DNA of 27,993 bases from Caulochytrium protostelioides (GCA_003615045.1 ML014329.1:1-27993); one strand, 5' to 3'; shown: positions 1 to 9,634, numbered from the stretch's first letter. A program made the numbers and translations. Notes: generated by a model from the letters alone, not told the origin.

Positions 1-348
1 GTGGCGTCCTTGCCAGCAACCTGGCGAAGAATCATGGAACCGCCTACGTGATTTATCCATGCCGTGATTCATATGACCCACTCGGAAAATATCAGTATAC
101 TGCCATGACACATAGGTCGCATCGCATGGCATGTGTCGCATGTGTCGTCGACGTTCGATTCGCTCGCTCTGCAGTGCGTCGGCGATTCGTATGAGTCACT
201 TACCGGGATGCATGTCGGCGAATTCCGTAATGTCCATCACTTTGCCGTCGACATGAATCCAGTTATCAGTTTCGGTGTTATGCTTGGCTAGTTCCTCGGC
301 GGTGATGGAGCGCGTCGGCGTGGACAGCGACGGATTCGGGACGCCCAT
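1..348 (-). CDS. Cytochrome b5-domain protein, N-terminus (partial, one intron)
   Basis: Cytochrome b5 domains bind heme and pass electrons to a partner enzyme. The reading frame from an ATG at 348 gives MGVPNPSL, then [26 protein letters not shown] and ADMHP; the HPGG heme-ligand motif is split by an intron. Exon 1 ends at 204 (donor GTAAGT) and exon 2 resumes at 43 after TAG, restoring HPGG followed by [13 protein letters not shown], then the window ends. The ATG at 348 sits in a near-perfect Kozak context (gccaccATGG). The frame stays open upstream to 492 through an Arg/Ser-rich stretch that could be a targeting leader from an upstream start, but the Kozak favours 348. The VAGKDAT block resembles fungal proteins that fuse cytochrome b5 to an acyl-CoA dehydrogenase; the deciding part lies outside the window, so a plain cytochrome b5 or another b5-fused oxidoreductase remains possible. 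Confidence 0.8.
44..203 (-). other. Spliceosomal intron in the cytochrome b5-domain gene
   Basis: This is a phase-1 intron of 160 bp on the minus strand, donor GTAAGT and acceptor CACGTAG. Its removal joins HP-G to GGSMIL and rebuilds the invariant HPGG heme motif in frame, which is the main support. It is the only intron I can support in the window. Confidence 0.8.
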
Positions 349-1110
349 GGTGGCGATGAGAGGGCGAGATGAAGTCGTGCGAATGCGAATGCGGAGAAGG
401 GGGTCAGGACGGCAGTCGGCGAGGAGCGACAACAAAGAAGCGTGGATGCGGGTCGATGGTTGATCTTGACGACGAGAAATAGATAGCGACAAAAGGTCGA
501 CGTTCCATGGCAGGCCACAAGCGTCTCATCCCATCATGATCCTATCGTCTTCTTTTAGGGTGGCTCACGAAGGATGATGCATCAGTGATGAGGACGGCGC
601 AGTCGTTGATGCGTGACGCTGGCGACGCCATGACGTTGGCGGACGCCAGAGACCCCATCCCATGGACAATGCGCGGCCCTCCGCATCGCCCCGGCCGATC
701 CACCCGGAGCGATCCCATCCCATGGCACGATCGCGGCCGTGATCCTTCCTCCGTTCACGTTCAGATGGCATCGAGGCGATGGCCGATGGCCGATGGCCGA
801 TGGCCTCCGGCGGAAACGACGGCGGCGCGTGACGAGGGCCTGCGGCGACTGGGCCGTGACGGCACATGTGACGGCGACGATCACATGTCAGACGGGGCGG
901 CGACAGCCTTCGTGGCGCCCGCGGCAAAAGGAAGGAGGCGGTCGCCAGCGGCGTGCAGACAACCGACTTGAGCCGTCCCCGAGAGACCTTTCGCGGCGCC
1001 CCAACGAGATCTGCCGGCGACAACGACGGGTGATTTATTTTTTAACGAGCGAACCTTCTCGTGTATATAGACCCACCCTTACCTAACGCGCACGCTATGC
1101 CCTCGCGTGG
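349..1110. other. Intergenic region with short direct repeats
   Basis: No gene is supported here. The stretch holds the likely promoter of the cytochrome b5 gene. Visible structure: a 7-bp unit GATGGCC repeated four times in tandem at 778-805, and the motif CCCATCCCATGG twice, near 652-664 and 713-725. A TATA-like element (gtatatag) lies near 1061-1068. It could serve either strand and no gene start sits at a convincing distance. All reading frames are Arg/Pro-rich and look like GC-driven shadows. Confidence 0.5.
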
Positions 1111-1345
1111 CCCAAGGAGTCCCCCACCGAGGCAGTAGCGCGTTTAGCGCATTTGGTTCATCTCCGGTTGAGCTTCCCAACTCTGGGCCGCAGCGGGTCT
1201 TGCCCGGGGTCGCGGCACAACGCCTTCGATCTGACGAGTAAGACCAGACAGCATCGGGTGTTCAAAGCGACATCGAGGTCGCGGTACGCAAACTTGCTGT
1301 GGCTGTTTGAAACACAGTCCTCTGGCTTCGTTCGAGAAAGCTGGA
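1111..1345 (-). mobile_element. Fanzor (TnpB-like) relic A: C-terminal end plus 3' tail
   Basis: Fanzors are eukaryotic homologues of TnpB, RNA-guided RuvC-type nucleases carried by DNA transposons. On the minus strand from about 1320 down, the translation shows KFAYRDLDVALNTRCCL, matching the RuvC-III region of the family (usual form NRDxNAAxNIRRC), followed by VRSKALCRDPGQ, VGKLNRR and a stop. About 15 bp beyond the stop is the tail shared with relics B and C (1111-1140, read on the minus strand as ctactgcctcggtggggg). Sequence upstream, above about 1345, has no recognisable Fanzor motif and the frame closes, so this is a fragment of roughly the last 60 residues. Its 3' end faces left, away from the gene at 2097-3485. 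Family assignment rests on motif recall and on similarity to the longer relic at 26570-27700. Confidence 0.7.
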
Positions 1346-2096
1346 CGCGAGGACAAGACAGACGTTCAACCGTTCTTCAGCGAGACGGATTTGTGGTTTG
1401 GGGCTCGCTCTTCGTCGAAAGTTATCCTCTGTCCTGCCCTCGGAGTGTCGCGAACGTCCCCTACGTTCGCAGCGTGGATCCGAACAAGCCACGTCGGGGG
1501 GACTCATGGGCTACGCTGCGAACCCTTTCGTACAAAAGAAAGGGGCGAATCGAGACAAACGAGGGGCTTGCCGCAGGAAGAAATACAAATAGAAATACAC
1601 GAATCCGCCGAAAACGGACCGGCCGACGGCACTTGCTTGGACCCACGCACGTTGTACGTTATGGTTGGATGCATGACGCGTCAGGCCAGGTCGCGGTCGG
1701 CAGGCTTCCCGTCTTTGCAGCTGTGTCGAAAGCCGCCTCGGACCGGTAATGAGATGGGTCGCTGCAGCACGCGGTCGGAGTCTCCGGGTCCAGGGGTGTT
1801 TAAGGAAAGCACTGTCGCCGATAACGGGCCCGCTCAGTGGCGATGCATGCACGCATCCCACGCCACACGTGGATGTGGATATGTGGAGGTGCCCTGTATA
1901 CCATGAGATTGCTGGATTACTGCCATGGGGGCCACATCCTGCCATATCCCGCCCGCTACTACCGACTCTCTCTGGCCCTCGTCGCGTCCCATGCTCCGAC
2001 ATCCCTGACGCTCACCGACAGACTTCCTCGCGGTCTCTCTCTCTCGCTTGTTGTTGTTTTTTTTTTTTTTTTTTTGTATATTTCCTTTCGTCCAAT
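1346..2096. other. Region between Fanzor relic A and the secreted-protein gene
   Basis: No gene is supported. The plus frame that leads into the downstream gene is open from 1749, but its translation upstream of 2097 has no protein-like character and ends in a poly-Phe run made by the T tract, so it is taken as 5' leader. The last 60 bp are a pyrimidine-rich stretch (CTCTCTCTCTCGC, then TTG repeats and 19 T residues at 2057-2075) just before the start codon, as in many fungal core promoters and leaders. Confidence 0.45.
2057..2075 (+). promoter_or_regulatory. Homopolymer T tract in the leader of the secreted-protein gene
   Basis: Nineteen consecutive T residues follow a CT-rich stretch and end 21 bp before the ATG at 2097. 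Pyrimidine tracts near transcription starts are common in fungi. A poly(dT) of this length in otherwise GC-rich DNA is unusual and could exclude nucleosomes; it could also be the remnant of a poly(A) tail inserted in reverse. The role is not established. Confidence 0.4.
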
Positions 2097-3485
2097 ATGA
2101 CGCGGCTAGCTTGGGCACTATGCCACATGTGGTTGCTCATTCTGGCTGCCACGGTATGCATTCCTTCGCCAACAGTGCTGGGGAAGGAATTATATCCCAG
2201 AACTCACAACAAGGACCGTGCCGAAGATACGATTAGACGGTGGTGGAATTTTAACGCTTTTGGAACCACGCACCGGTACAGCTGGGATGACAGGCATCGT
2301 GTCTTGAATCTTCCCACAGGCGACTTATTCGAGTGTCCTTGGAGCGATCGTTTAACCAAGCGGGTCATTTTGAACCTAATTCAGAATTTGTACCATCCAC
2401 TCTTCTCAGATCGGTTAGCTGCACGCCTGCTGCTTAACCGCTACAAACTTCACAGAGATAATCTGAAAACACTTACCGCACTTACAGTGAACAATGATGA
2501 TCCCAGAATGCAGGAGCTGCATCACTATCAAGCCGCCGTGTTTCTCTCACAACTACCTATTCCTGAGTGGTTCCGCCTGCCCTGTAAGCCTTCCGAACCT
2601 GACCCGAGGCTGAACTGGGAAAAGTACCCGACAAAATTCACTTTTCTGAATGACCCGCAACACCCGGAGACTGTCAAAATCATCTTGAAGTATCTCAAGG
2701 TTCCAGGCAAGAACATGGGCACGTATCTGTCGAAAGGAACCCGGGAGACGCCTGACGAGAAAGAATCCAGAGCAAAAGCTTTCGAAAATCTTTTTGAGGT
2801 CTACAGATCGCTGTCATTCGAACCCGACAACGAGCTGCTCAAGCAAATTCATGACCAGGCAAATATGTATATTGAAAAGGTCCGCCGAGACGCCGATGCC
2901 ATGTTGGTGAAAAAGCTGAGAACGGGTCGGTTTGATCTTCCACCCGCTTTTCTGCATATGGGTCGCTACCTTGGGCCCAACTTCACTTTGCTAGGTATGC
3001 TGCGCAATGAAGAAAATTTGAGTAATCTGGGCAACGTCTTTATTTCTGCTTTCTTCCTCCTGTTGGCTTCCGACGAACATTCGTCTTTCGAGTTGCCTAC
3101 CGACAAACCCTTGGACCCTCGAGTGATAGCACGCGTGTTGCTGACCAGCTGCATGGGCGAGCCCACGGGGTCGGGTGAAAGCAAGCCACAACTTTCCACT
3201 GCGGCGCTTTCTTACTTGGAAGATCTGATCATGCATGTCGCCGCTGACGAGCGCAAAAGCCGCTTCGAACTTCAAAAAGAGTTCCTGAGATCGCCACAAA
3301 AGCTGGGCATAGATCAGGATTTTCACGAAGACTCGGGCTACGAGTCAGATACCTCCCGTGTTCGCCCCCGGCAACCGCCGGGGAACCTTCGGCGCACGCG
3401 CTCATCTGATGGGCTCAGCTTGTCGACGGCTGACCGCGAGGGATTTGGACTTCGCATGCCCGCAGTGCTTCGCGATATTGCTTGA
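2097..3485 (+). CDS. Putative secreted protein of unknown family, 462 residues
   Basis: I do not recognise this family. The start is the ATG at 2097, because it opens a clear signal peptide (MTRLAWALCHMWLLILAATV, then a short polar stretch ending near LG). The mature part is about 430 residues, rich in charged and aromatic residues, with few cysteines, and looks largely helical (for example RVILNLIQNLYHPLFSDRLA and ENLFEVYRSL). The last 70 residues are polar and Ser/Arg-rich and probably disordered. No catalytic motif, transmembrane helix after the signal, or retention signal is visible. The codon mix is much closer to even GC than in all neighbouring host genes, so it may have arrived by transfer or lie under different pressure. 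It is bracketed by Fanzor relics in inverted orientation. It could be a secreted effector-like protein or cargo of a mobile element; both are inference. Confidence 0.7.
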   Translation: MTRLAWALCHMWLLILAATVCIPSPTVLGKELYPRTHNKDRAEDTIRRWWNFNAFGTTHRYSWDDRHRVLNLPTGDLFECPWSDRLTKRVILNLIQNLYHPLFSDRLAARLLLNRYKLHRDNLKTLTALTVNNDDPRMQELHHYQAAVFLSQLPIPEWFRLPCKPSEPDPRLNWEKYPTKFTFLNDPQHPETVKIILKYLKVPGKNMGTYLSKGTRETPDEKESRAKAFENLFEVYRSLSFEPDNELLKQIHDQANMYIEKVRRDADAMLVKKLRTGRFDLPPAFLHMGRYLGPNFTLLGMLRNEENLSNLGNVFISAFFLLLASDEHSSFELPTDKPLDPRVIARVLLTSCMGEPTGSGESKPQLSTAALSYLEDLIMHVAADERKSRFELQKEFLRSPQKLGIDQDFHEDSGYESDTSRVRPRQPPGNLRRTRSSDGLSLSTADREGFGLRMPAVLRDIA

Positions 3486-3559
3486 GCGCGTGTGCTTCAG
3501 CTGAGGTGCTGCTCAGCAGATCTGCAGGACTACCGATGCCAGGCGTCACGACGGTCCCT

Positions 3560-3900
3560 TGCCACGAACTGCCGCACCATCCTGGGCGACGCGTTCCGGA
3601 CGGCGCAGGTGCCTGCAACGGCCAGTCGGGGCCTCAAAAAAAGTGCCAAGTTGACACACGAAGACCGCGATCACAGGTTGCCTGCAATGCATTTCAAGCA
3701 GCCAAAACAAGTTTGCGAACCGCGATCTCAGTGCCGCTTTGAACACCCGTCGCTGCCTGACCTCACCTCACCCGTCAGACCGACAGCGCTGTACCGCCTC
3801 CTCGGGCAGGCCCTACAGCAGTCCGTGGTTGGCAAGCTCACCCGGCAATAAACTTAATGCGCTACTGCCTCGGTGGGGAGCCCTGAGGGGCACCATGACC
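3560..3900 (+). mobile_element. Fanzor (TnpB-like) relic B: C-terminal end plus 3' tail
   Basis: On the plus strand, at 3709-3759, the translation reads KFANRDLSAALNTRRCL, a good copy of the Fanzor RuvC-III signature, preceded by ITGCLQCISSSQN (the usual RGLxxCxSxxxN lead-in). Downstream, in a shifted frame, VRPTALYRLLGQ and VVGKLTRQ match the C-termini of relics A and C, so the frame is broken in between. The stop overlaps an AATAAA hexamer at 3847-3852. The shared tail follows at 3860-3892 (gctactgcctcggtgggg, then a G/C-rich stretch). Weaker similarity to relic C reaches back to about 3560. It starts within 80 bp of the stop of the secreted-protein gene and its 3' end faces right. Confidence 0.75.
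3860..3892 (+). ncRNA. Candidate Fanzor guide-RNA (omega-RNA) 3' scaffold, copy B
   Basis: Just after the Fanzor stop codon lies a stretch kept in all three relics: ctactgcctcggtgggg followed by ag/ga, then a short C-run and a G-run that can pair (ccctgagggg here, acccctgcggg in copy C). In characterised Fanzor and TnpB systems the guide RNA scaffold overlaps the 3' end of the nuclease gene and the element end. Position and conservation fit; expression and folding are untested. The matching copies lie at 1111-1140 and 26570-26600, both on the minus strand. Confidence 0.4.
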
Positions 3901-3963
3901 GTGTCAGCTGAGAATGGACCTGTACATTTGAGCATTCGTCATCCTGTAAAATATAGCTACTCT

Positions 3964-5538
3964 CTAACTCATGTTTTGCACTTCACGAATAAACACGTGG
4001 CGGTAGTTGGTGATGAGGAGTGAAAACACCGCACGACGCGTCTCGCGGATGACGGCAAGTTGCTTTTGAGGGTCGTTGAGGGCGGATCCCCAGCGCTCGT
4101 AGAGAGTTGATGTGATGTTGATCTGCCAGGGACCGTGCTCGCTGATCATGTCTCGGTAGACATCGCCGAAATGTTTGTTTGAAAGCGGCTTCTGCGTCAG
4201 TTCGAGAAAGACAAAATTCTCGACGGCATAGTTCTTGGCGGTCACATCGCGCACCATGTCGCGGCCCATGGGCGAGTGGTAGAACTCTTCCATGGCCTCT
4301 TCTGACTTGAGCTGTGTCGTCTTGGCCATGCGGCGGAACCGGTATTCCTGATAGTAAGCATGAAATAGAACCATGGTCGGCCACAGGGTAGTGGATAGGA
4401 ATTCGAGCAGTATGACCACGGCAAGAAGCGTGTACGCATCGTTCGAGTTGGACAGATCGCCCTGAAGGAACACGATTGCGGCGCAAATATCTATAATGTT
4501 GAGGGCGCCTCGGATCCAAATCAGCTCAAAGACCATGCCGAGACTGTCCCATCGCGCAAACAGCGCTGTGCGAAACGTGACCAACATGAGAGGCGTGAGG
4601 CCGATTATGATGCAGGAGGCCGCCATATCAGCCCAGCTGCCGAGGAAGGGCCCGATCTGCGAGACAGGCAGCCGGTCAAAGTCGCCGACGAGTCGGCGCG
4701 TGTTTGCGGTGCAGATGCCGAACCCGGCGCCCCAGATCACCAGGTAGCGGAAGAGGCACCACGCGGCGCTCACGACGTCCGAGTCGCGAAACAAGGCGGT
4801 GTACCATGGTGTGCTCAGATGGGAGGTTTGGCTTGCGCCGCCGGCGGCGAAGCGGGACGGGTCCAGAACAGTCTCCGAGGGGCAGGTCGTCCGATCGTCG
4901 GATCCATTCGAGATGGGGCCCGTGACCAGCTTGGTAGGATGGTACGATTTCTCGGTGTTACGCGACTCCTCGGAGCTCGAAGGGCCCTGTGCGAGACGGT
5001 CGTTCTGCATCAACCGGAGCCGCAGCTTGAGACGGCGGTATTCCTCGCCGACGAATATGAAGCCGAAGAAGTCAACAATGATGTCGACGACGGCATCAAT
5101 GTACGGCAGGCGCTTCATGGGCGTGTGCGTCTGAATCGTGCGGTAAAGCATGACGGTGCGGGTAACCGTAGACATGACCAGGCAGCAGAACAGGGCCTCC
5201 ATCGTGCTATGCAGGATCCAGCACGGCCTGCTGAAAAACATGTGTCGCCAGCCGTTGGTGGCCGACACACTGCCCACGGTGACACTGAGGACGACAAGGA
5301 TGATAACATCTATCACCATGAAGCGGTAGACGCGGGTTTTAATGACCGGGTGGTGGCGGTTCATGCAAAATAGAATCAGAATGAGGCCGCCGAGGACGAC
5401 GGCCAGGGTGCATGTGGCATTGTAGTACTCTTGGAGGCTCTTCTTGATCACCGAGTCGCGAATAAAGCCCTTCGGCAGCGAGCTCCAGTAAGAAAGCGGG
5501 ATGAGGAGCAAGTCCTCTCGCTTCACAATACCATCCAT
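3964..5538 (-). CDS. Multi-pass membrane protein with C-terminal RGS domain
   Basis: A 524-residue protein starting at the ATG at 5538 (context gcgccATGG; the frame continues upstream only to a non-ATG codon). Hydrophobic segments lie near residues 41-59, 73-92, 106-125, 260-277, 301-322, 346-360 and 369-392, consistent with seven passes, with a long polar Ser/Thr-rich loop at about 170-240. Residues 412-520 form an RGS-like domain: MGRDMVRDVTAKNYAVENF, then FLELTQ, HFGDVYRDM and NDPQKQL...RAVFSLL. RGS domains speed GTP hydrolysis by G-alpha subunits, so this is likely a receptor-like regulator of heterotrimeric G-protein signalling at the plasma or an internal membrane. Such 7TM-RGS chimeras are known in chytrids, Dictyostelium and plants. 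The ligand is unknown. No intron is needed. Its stop lies about 65 bp from the end of Fanzor relic B. Confidence 0.82.
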   Translation of the reverse strand: MDGIVKREDLLLIPLSYWSSLPKGFIRDSVIKKSLQEYYNATCTLAVVLGGLILILFCMNRHHPVIKTRVYRFMVIDVIILVVLSVTVGSVSATNGWRHMFFSRPCWILHSTMEALFCCLVMSTVTRTVMLYRTIQTHTPMKRLPYIDAVVDIIVDFFGFIFVGEEYRRLKLRLRLMQNDRLAQGPSSSEESRNTEKSYHPTKLVTGPISNGSDDRTTCPSETVLDPSRFAAGGASQTSHLSTPWYTALFRDSDVVSAAWCLFRYLVIWGAGFGICTANTRRLVGDFDRLPVSQIGPFLGSWADMAASCIIIGLTPLMLVTFRTALFARWDSLGMVFELIWIRGALNIIDICAAIVFLQGDLSNSNDAYTLLAVVILLEFLSTTLWPTMVLFHAYYQEYRFRRMAKTTQLKSEEAMEEFYHSPMGRDMVRDVTAKNYAVENFVFLELTQKPLSNKHFGDVYRDMISEHGPWQINITSTLYERWGSALNDPQKQLAVIRETRRAVFSLLITNYRHVFIREVQNMS

Positions 5539-7434
5539 GGCGCACCACACCGGTCTCAGGGCCGTGGCGTCGTGTGGGTAAAGGGGAACAGCAAGGAGCG
5601 AGGTCTCCGAGTCACGGGCCAAACAGGGCCACGAGAAAAAGATCGGGGAGGCCGACGGGTTCGGTCTGTGACGGTCGGATCAAAGCCAAATGGTCTAAAA
5701 GGGCTACAGGTATCGCCGACGCGTCGGCAATTGTATGATGTTATCCCCCTCTCTCGGCGCTTCCTATGGATTCGGACTGCGGGATGCCTGATCGCGCTGA
5801 TAATGGTCATCTAACAATCCTTGTTGGCCATTTAAAAACCAATGCGGGATAGGACACGACAACTGGGGCTGTTTCCACCATCGCCGCCTACGTCGCCGCA
5901 GTCGATCACTGTTGCTGGCGGGGATCGCTGCGAAAGATGGCGGTCTGTCAAAGCGGCCGCCGTGGAACCCACATGGGGTGTGCAAGGATGTCACCGCCGC
6001 AAGGCGTTTTCGGCGTTGACCTGAGAGATGGCTCTCGGCATCATGGTGGCAGCCCCTGAAATCCTAAATCCTTGGACCACCTGGCACACACTGCCGGCGT
6101 CGGCGCCGTGCGACGGCGCCGTCGCTGCGTCCCAGAACTCTCATGGGAGGCGCCTCTTGCGATAATTTTGATTGGGGGAAGAAGCGTGGTTGTTCTCTCG
6201 GAGTGCGTAAGCTTGGATCGTCATGTAAAAAATATATGCGTGGATTGTGGAACGACGATTCACCTGCTTGATTTGTTGCGATCCACACCACGTTTCCTCG
6301 TGGTCATGGGCAGGGTGTGATCGCGCCGCCACCCAACCGTCTTTTTTCCGTTGGTGACAAAACTCATGTGCCCCGCCAGAGCCGGATTCATTCGAGGTCG
6401 CTGTTCTCGAAGGTTCCAACAGATCTTTCACCGAAGACCACGGCAGAGGCGGCCTCATCAGGCACAGCGTGAAGTGCAACCATACGAGACTTCACCGGTG
6501 TCCCGGGGGTCGTCGCGTGACACGACGCCCCCTTTGCTTCCCTGCGGAGTCAACGACGTCGGAAAGATGTCGGTCGTGACCACCGAGGCTCTAAGAAGCG
6601 ATCAAAAGTGAAAAGTATCATTCAACCGGGCCGACTGCGAAACCGGACCACGCGAGGTCTCGCTTGCTCGGGGGTGACCCCTGCTGCAGCGTCCGCGATG
6701 CCGCCGCATGGCCGACGCTACACCACACCCGCGCGTGTCGCCCGTGGACGTGGACATAGCCGTGGACGTGCGAGCGAATGGAATCGGCGTTCACCCCCGA
6801 CGGCTCCCTGGCCAAGTCAACCCCGCGCCAAGCACCGCACCGCGGCCCATGCACTTTGTCACCCACGTGGGTCTGTCACGCCGTCGCCGCGCCGTCGCCC
6901 CCCAGTGGCCGCGTGACGTGGCCGTCTTGCCCTCGTTCTCAGACATCCCAGCAGCGGAGTTTCAACCCCTCCCGCCGTGTCCGAGGGTCACGGAGTGTGA
7001 TGACGCGCTCGGCCGCCGATCGCCGATCGGCGGAGGGACGGGGGCGGAGAGCGACCTTTCGCCGAACGGTCCCACACGACGGGACATCTCCACGCCGAGC
7101 CGTCGCCATTCCCCGTGTTCACGCCAACGCATGGCCCTCACCCTTGCCCGAGGCAGTCATGGCCTCGCGGGGGAACCTGGAGATTCCAAGCCGGTGCCAG
7201 GTTGGGGACATGGCCGACGGTCAACGAGCGATCGACGTGGAAACGAGAAAAAAAGACGCCATCAATCAGCAGAAAAGGCGCAACGAACCAACCCCACTGG
7301 ACCCGAAGCGAAGCACCTGGAGCAAGTCGATGAGAAGCGGCGTATCGAAGACTCGCACGGAGGTGAGGCCACAGATGCAGCGCGGCAACGGACAGGCGAC
7401 GCGAGACGTGGGAGATCAAGGGTCACGTCTACAG
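5539..7434. other. Intergenic region, 1.9 kb, no supported gene
   Basis: This holds the promoter of the RGS-protein gene (minus) and, at its right end, the 3' flank of the OS-9-like gene (minus). The part from about 5700 to 6350 is less GC-rich than the rest, with A/T-rich patches such as tgtaaaaaatatatgcg near 6224-6240. From about 6600 onward it becomes very GC-rich again. Reading frames of up to about 250 residues exist on the plus strand but are low-complexity Arg/Pro/Ser with no domain character. A short palindrome (ccgatcgccgatcgg) lies near 7015-7028. Confidence 0.5.
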
Positions 7435-8051
7435 CTAGATCCAGATGATGCGGTCCTGGAACGCGTCAAAGTCTTCCTCGTCGAAATGTTCCGCCTCCGA
7501 CAGGTCCAAGTAGAATTCGTCGTTCGGACCGGGATCCATCCAAGCCGGGTCAAAAGCGTCTGCCGAGTGCGGTCGCCGCACGTCTCTCGTTCCCTCGTGA
7601 TGGGCATCCAAGCCGTCGTCATCGTCGTCGTCGTCGTCGATGTCGACGTCGTGCCAGCCAGCCCCGGTGCCCTGCGTCGGATGGGTCATGGGATGGGGCA
7701 CGTCCCACACGGGGGGTTGCGCGTGGGTCATACCCACCGCGTCGGCGTCATGAGCGTCTGCGACTCCCAAACGCGACCCAGCGCCGCTGTTGGATGCCGC
7801 CGCCGCCGCCGCCGCCGAGCGTTCGGTGCTCTGGCGCACGCGTTGCTTCAGCACCGCGAGCTGGGCCTCAATCAGCGCGATCTGCGCTTCGATGGGGTTC
7901 CCGCCGTGGGGCGCTGGCGCCGCCACGACGGCCGGCTCGACATCCAGCGCCGCGGCCGGCGAGAGCTCGATCAGCGGCCGCGGGACCTTGTCGCCGAGCA
8001 CGGTCCTGTCGCTGCGGCGGCGGCTGCCACGGCTGCCCGCGGAGGGCGCCG

Positions 8052-8105
<54 letters not shown>

Positions 8106-9601
8106 CACGCAACACGTGATACAGCGTCCGTCCCGCCGACGCGGAACGACGGGATCCATGCGCCGCCGGCGCGGCAGACGCGTCGCTGGTCACGGTGGAC
8201 GCGTTCTGCAGCAGCGCTAGCAGCACGGCGGCCGGGTGGTCCGGCGACGACGGGCTGAAGGAAGGGTCCGTGGCGGCGAAGGTCGTGGCCGCGTCGCGAC
8301 GGTAGCACACGACAGCCCTCTCCTGCGGCGGATGCCGTGCAGCGGTCGCGGCATCGGCGGGGCCGGGGGTAGGGGCGGGGGTGCTGGACCCATCACGGCG
8401 TAGGAACGCTTGGTCGGAGACGGGAAGCCCCGCGGCAGACGTCGCGGCCAGGCCCAGCGTGGCGAGACTGCGCCCCTGCGCGTCGACCATGGGGCAGAGT
8501 CGCTGGGTATGCACGACAATCACATAGGAGCAGATGGCCATTTCCAGGACCTCGCTGAGGTGGTCTTCGGCGCCGTCGCGGCAGCACCGGAGCTGGACCA
8601 CGCTGTAGCGCGGCCGGTTCGTGACGTCGCACATATCGCCGTTCTCGAAGACGAGTTGCAGGAAGGCGCCCGAGCGGTCCTCGAGCCACTGCTGGTCCTG
8701 GGCCACGCCCGTGCCCAGGATATAGGAGAGCCAGTTGTTGGGGTCGTTCTCATCGTCCGCGTCCGCGTCGAGCTCTTCGGGCGTGTAGAGATCGCGCAAG
8801 TCATACAACTGAACGGTCCGCCGCTCGGGATGACAGTAGGAATAGTGCCAGTTGTCCGCATCGAGATGGACACAATCCATCCCCTCCAGCAGCGAGAGGG
8901 CTTGTTTGACGAACCGCCGCTTCCGGCGCGGGTCTTGCATCGGGAACTCGAATGAGGAGAGCGCCGTCCCGCGCTGCGCCAGCATCCGTTGGTTGTGACG
9001 AGGCGATCCAGAAAAAGGGGCCATGCCCGCGGCGGGATGGCTGATATCGTCACGGCTCGAATCACTGGGGCTGTCATTGCTACCGCTATCATCGTTGCTG
9101 CTGCTGCTACTGCTGCTGCTACTGCTGCTGGAAGTAAGTGATGCCGCTTCCGCATTCCACGGCGACGGCCAGTCGATCATGTCAGCCGTTGGGGTGTGAT
9201 AACACACAAACACCGTATCAAGCTGCTTCAGGACCATCGCGTCCGGCATCAGCGACTCCATCGACGTCGTCGTCGCGGCGGCGGCATCCGGGGTCCGGCG
9301 AGCCGCGGCAGCCACGCGGGGCGGACGCTCGTCGAGCGCAAAACGCACGGGGTGGACGGGCACGCTGTAGAAATCCAGAAAGGCCGCCGAGATATCGCGA
9401 TCGCCAACGCTGCCGGCGCTCTCCCGCCGCGCGTGCGGAAGTGGCAGGGCGCCCGCCCGCGACTCTGGCGACTCAGGGCTGCCCGGCGCATCTGCGGCGC
9501 GGACGGCGTTGGCGGCAGCAGCCGCGGCCGTCGCCGTGGTCGCCGCGTCCTCGTCGCCGCGTCTGCGTCGCTGGACCGAAGCGCGCTGATGGCCGATCTT
9601 G

Positions 9602-9634
<33 letters not shown>

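Noticed and set aside
1749-2096. Upstream extension of the secreted-protein frame by 116 codons
   Set aside because: It begins with a non-typical segment, runs through the T tract as poly-Phe, and would bury the clean signal peptide that starts at 2097.
6708-7448. A 246-codon plus-strand frame ahead of the OS-9-like gene's 3' end
   Set aside because: Low-complexity Arg/Pro/Ser with a Lys/Arg-rich end and no recognisable domain; it overlaps the OS-9 3' end and lacks codon patterns seen in the real genes.
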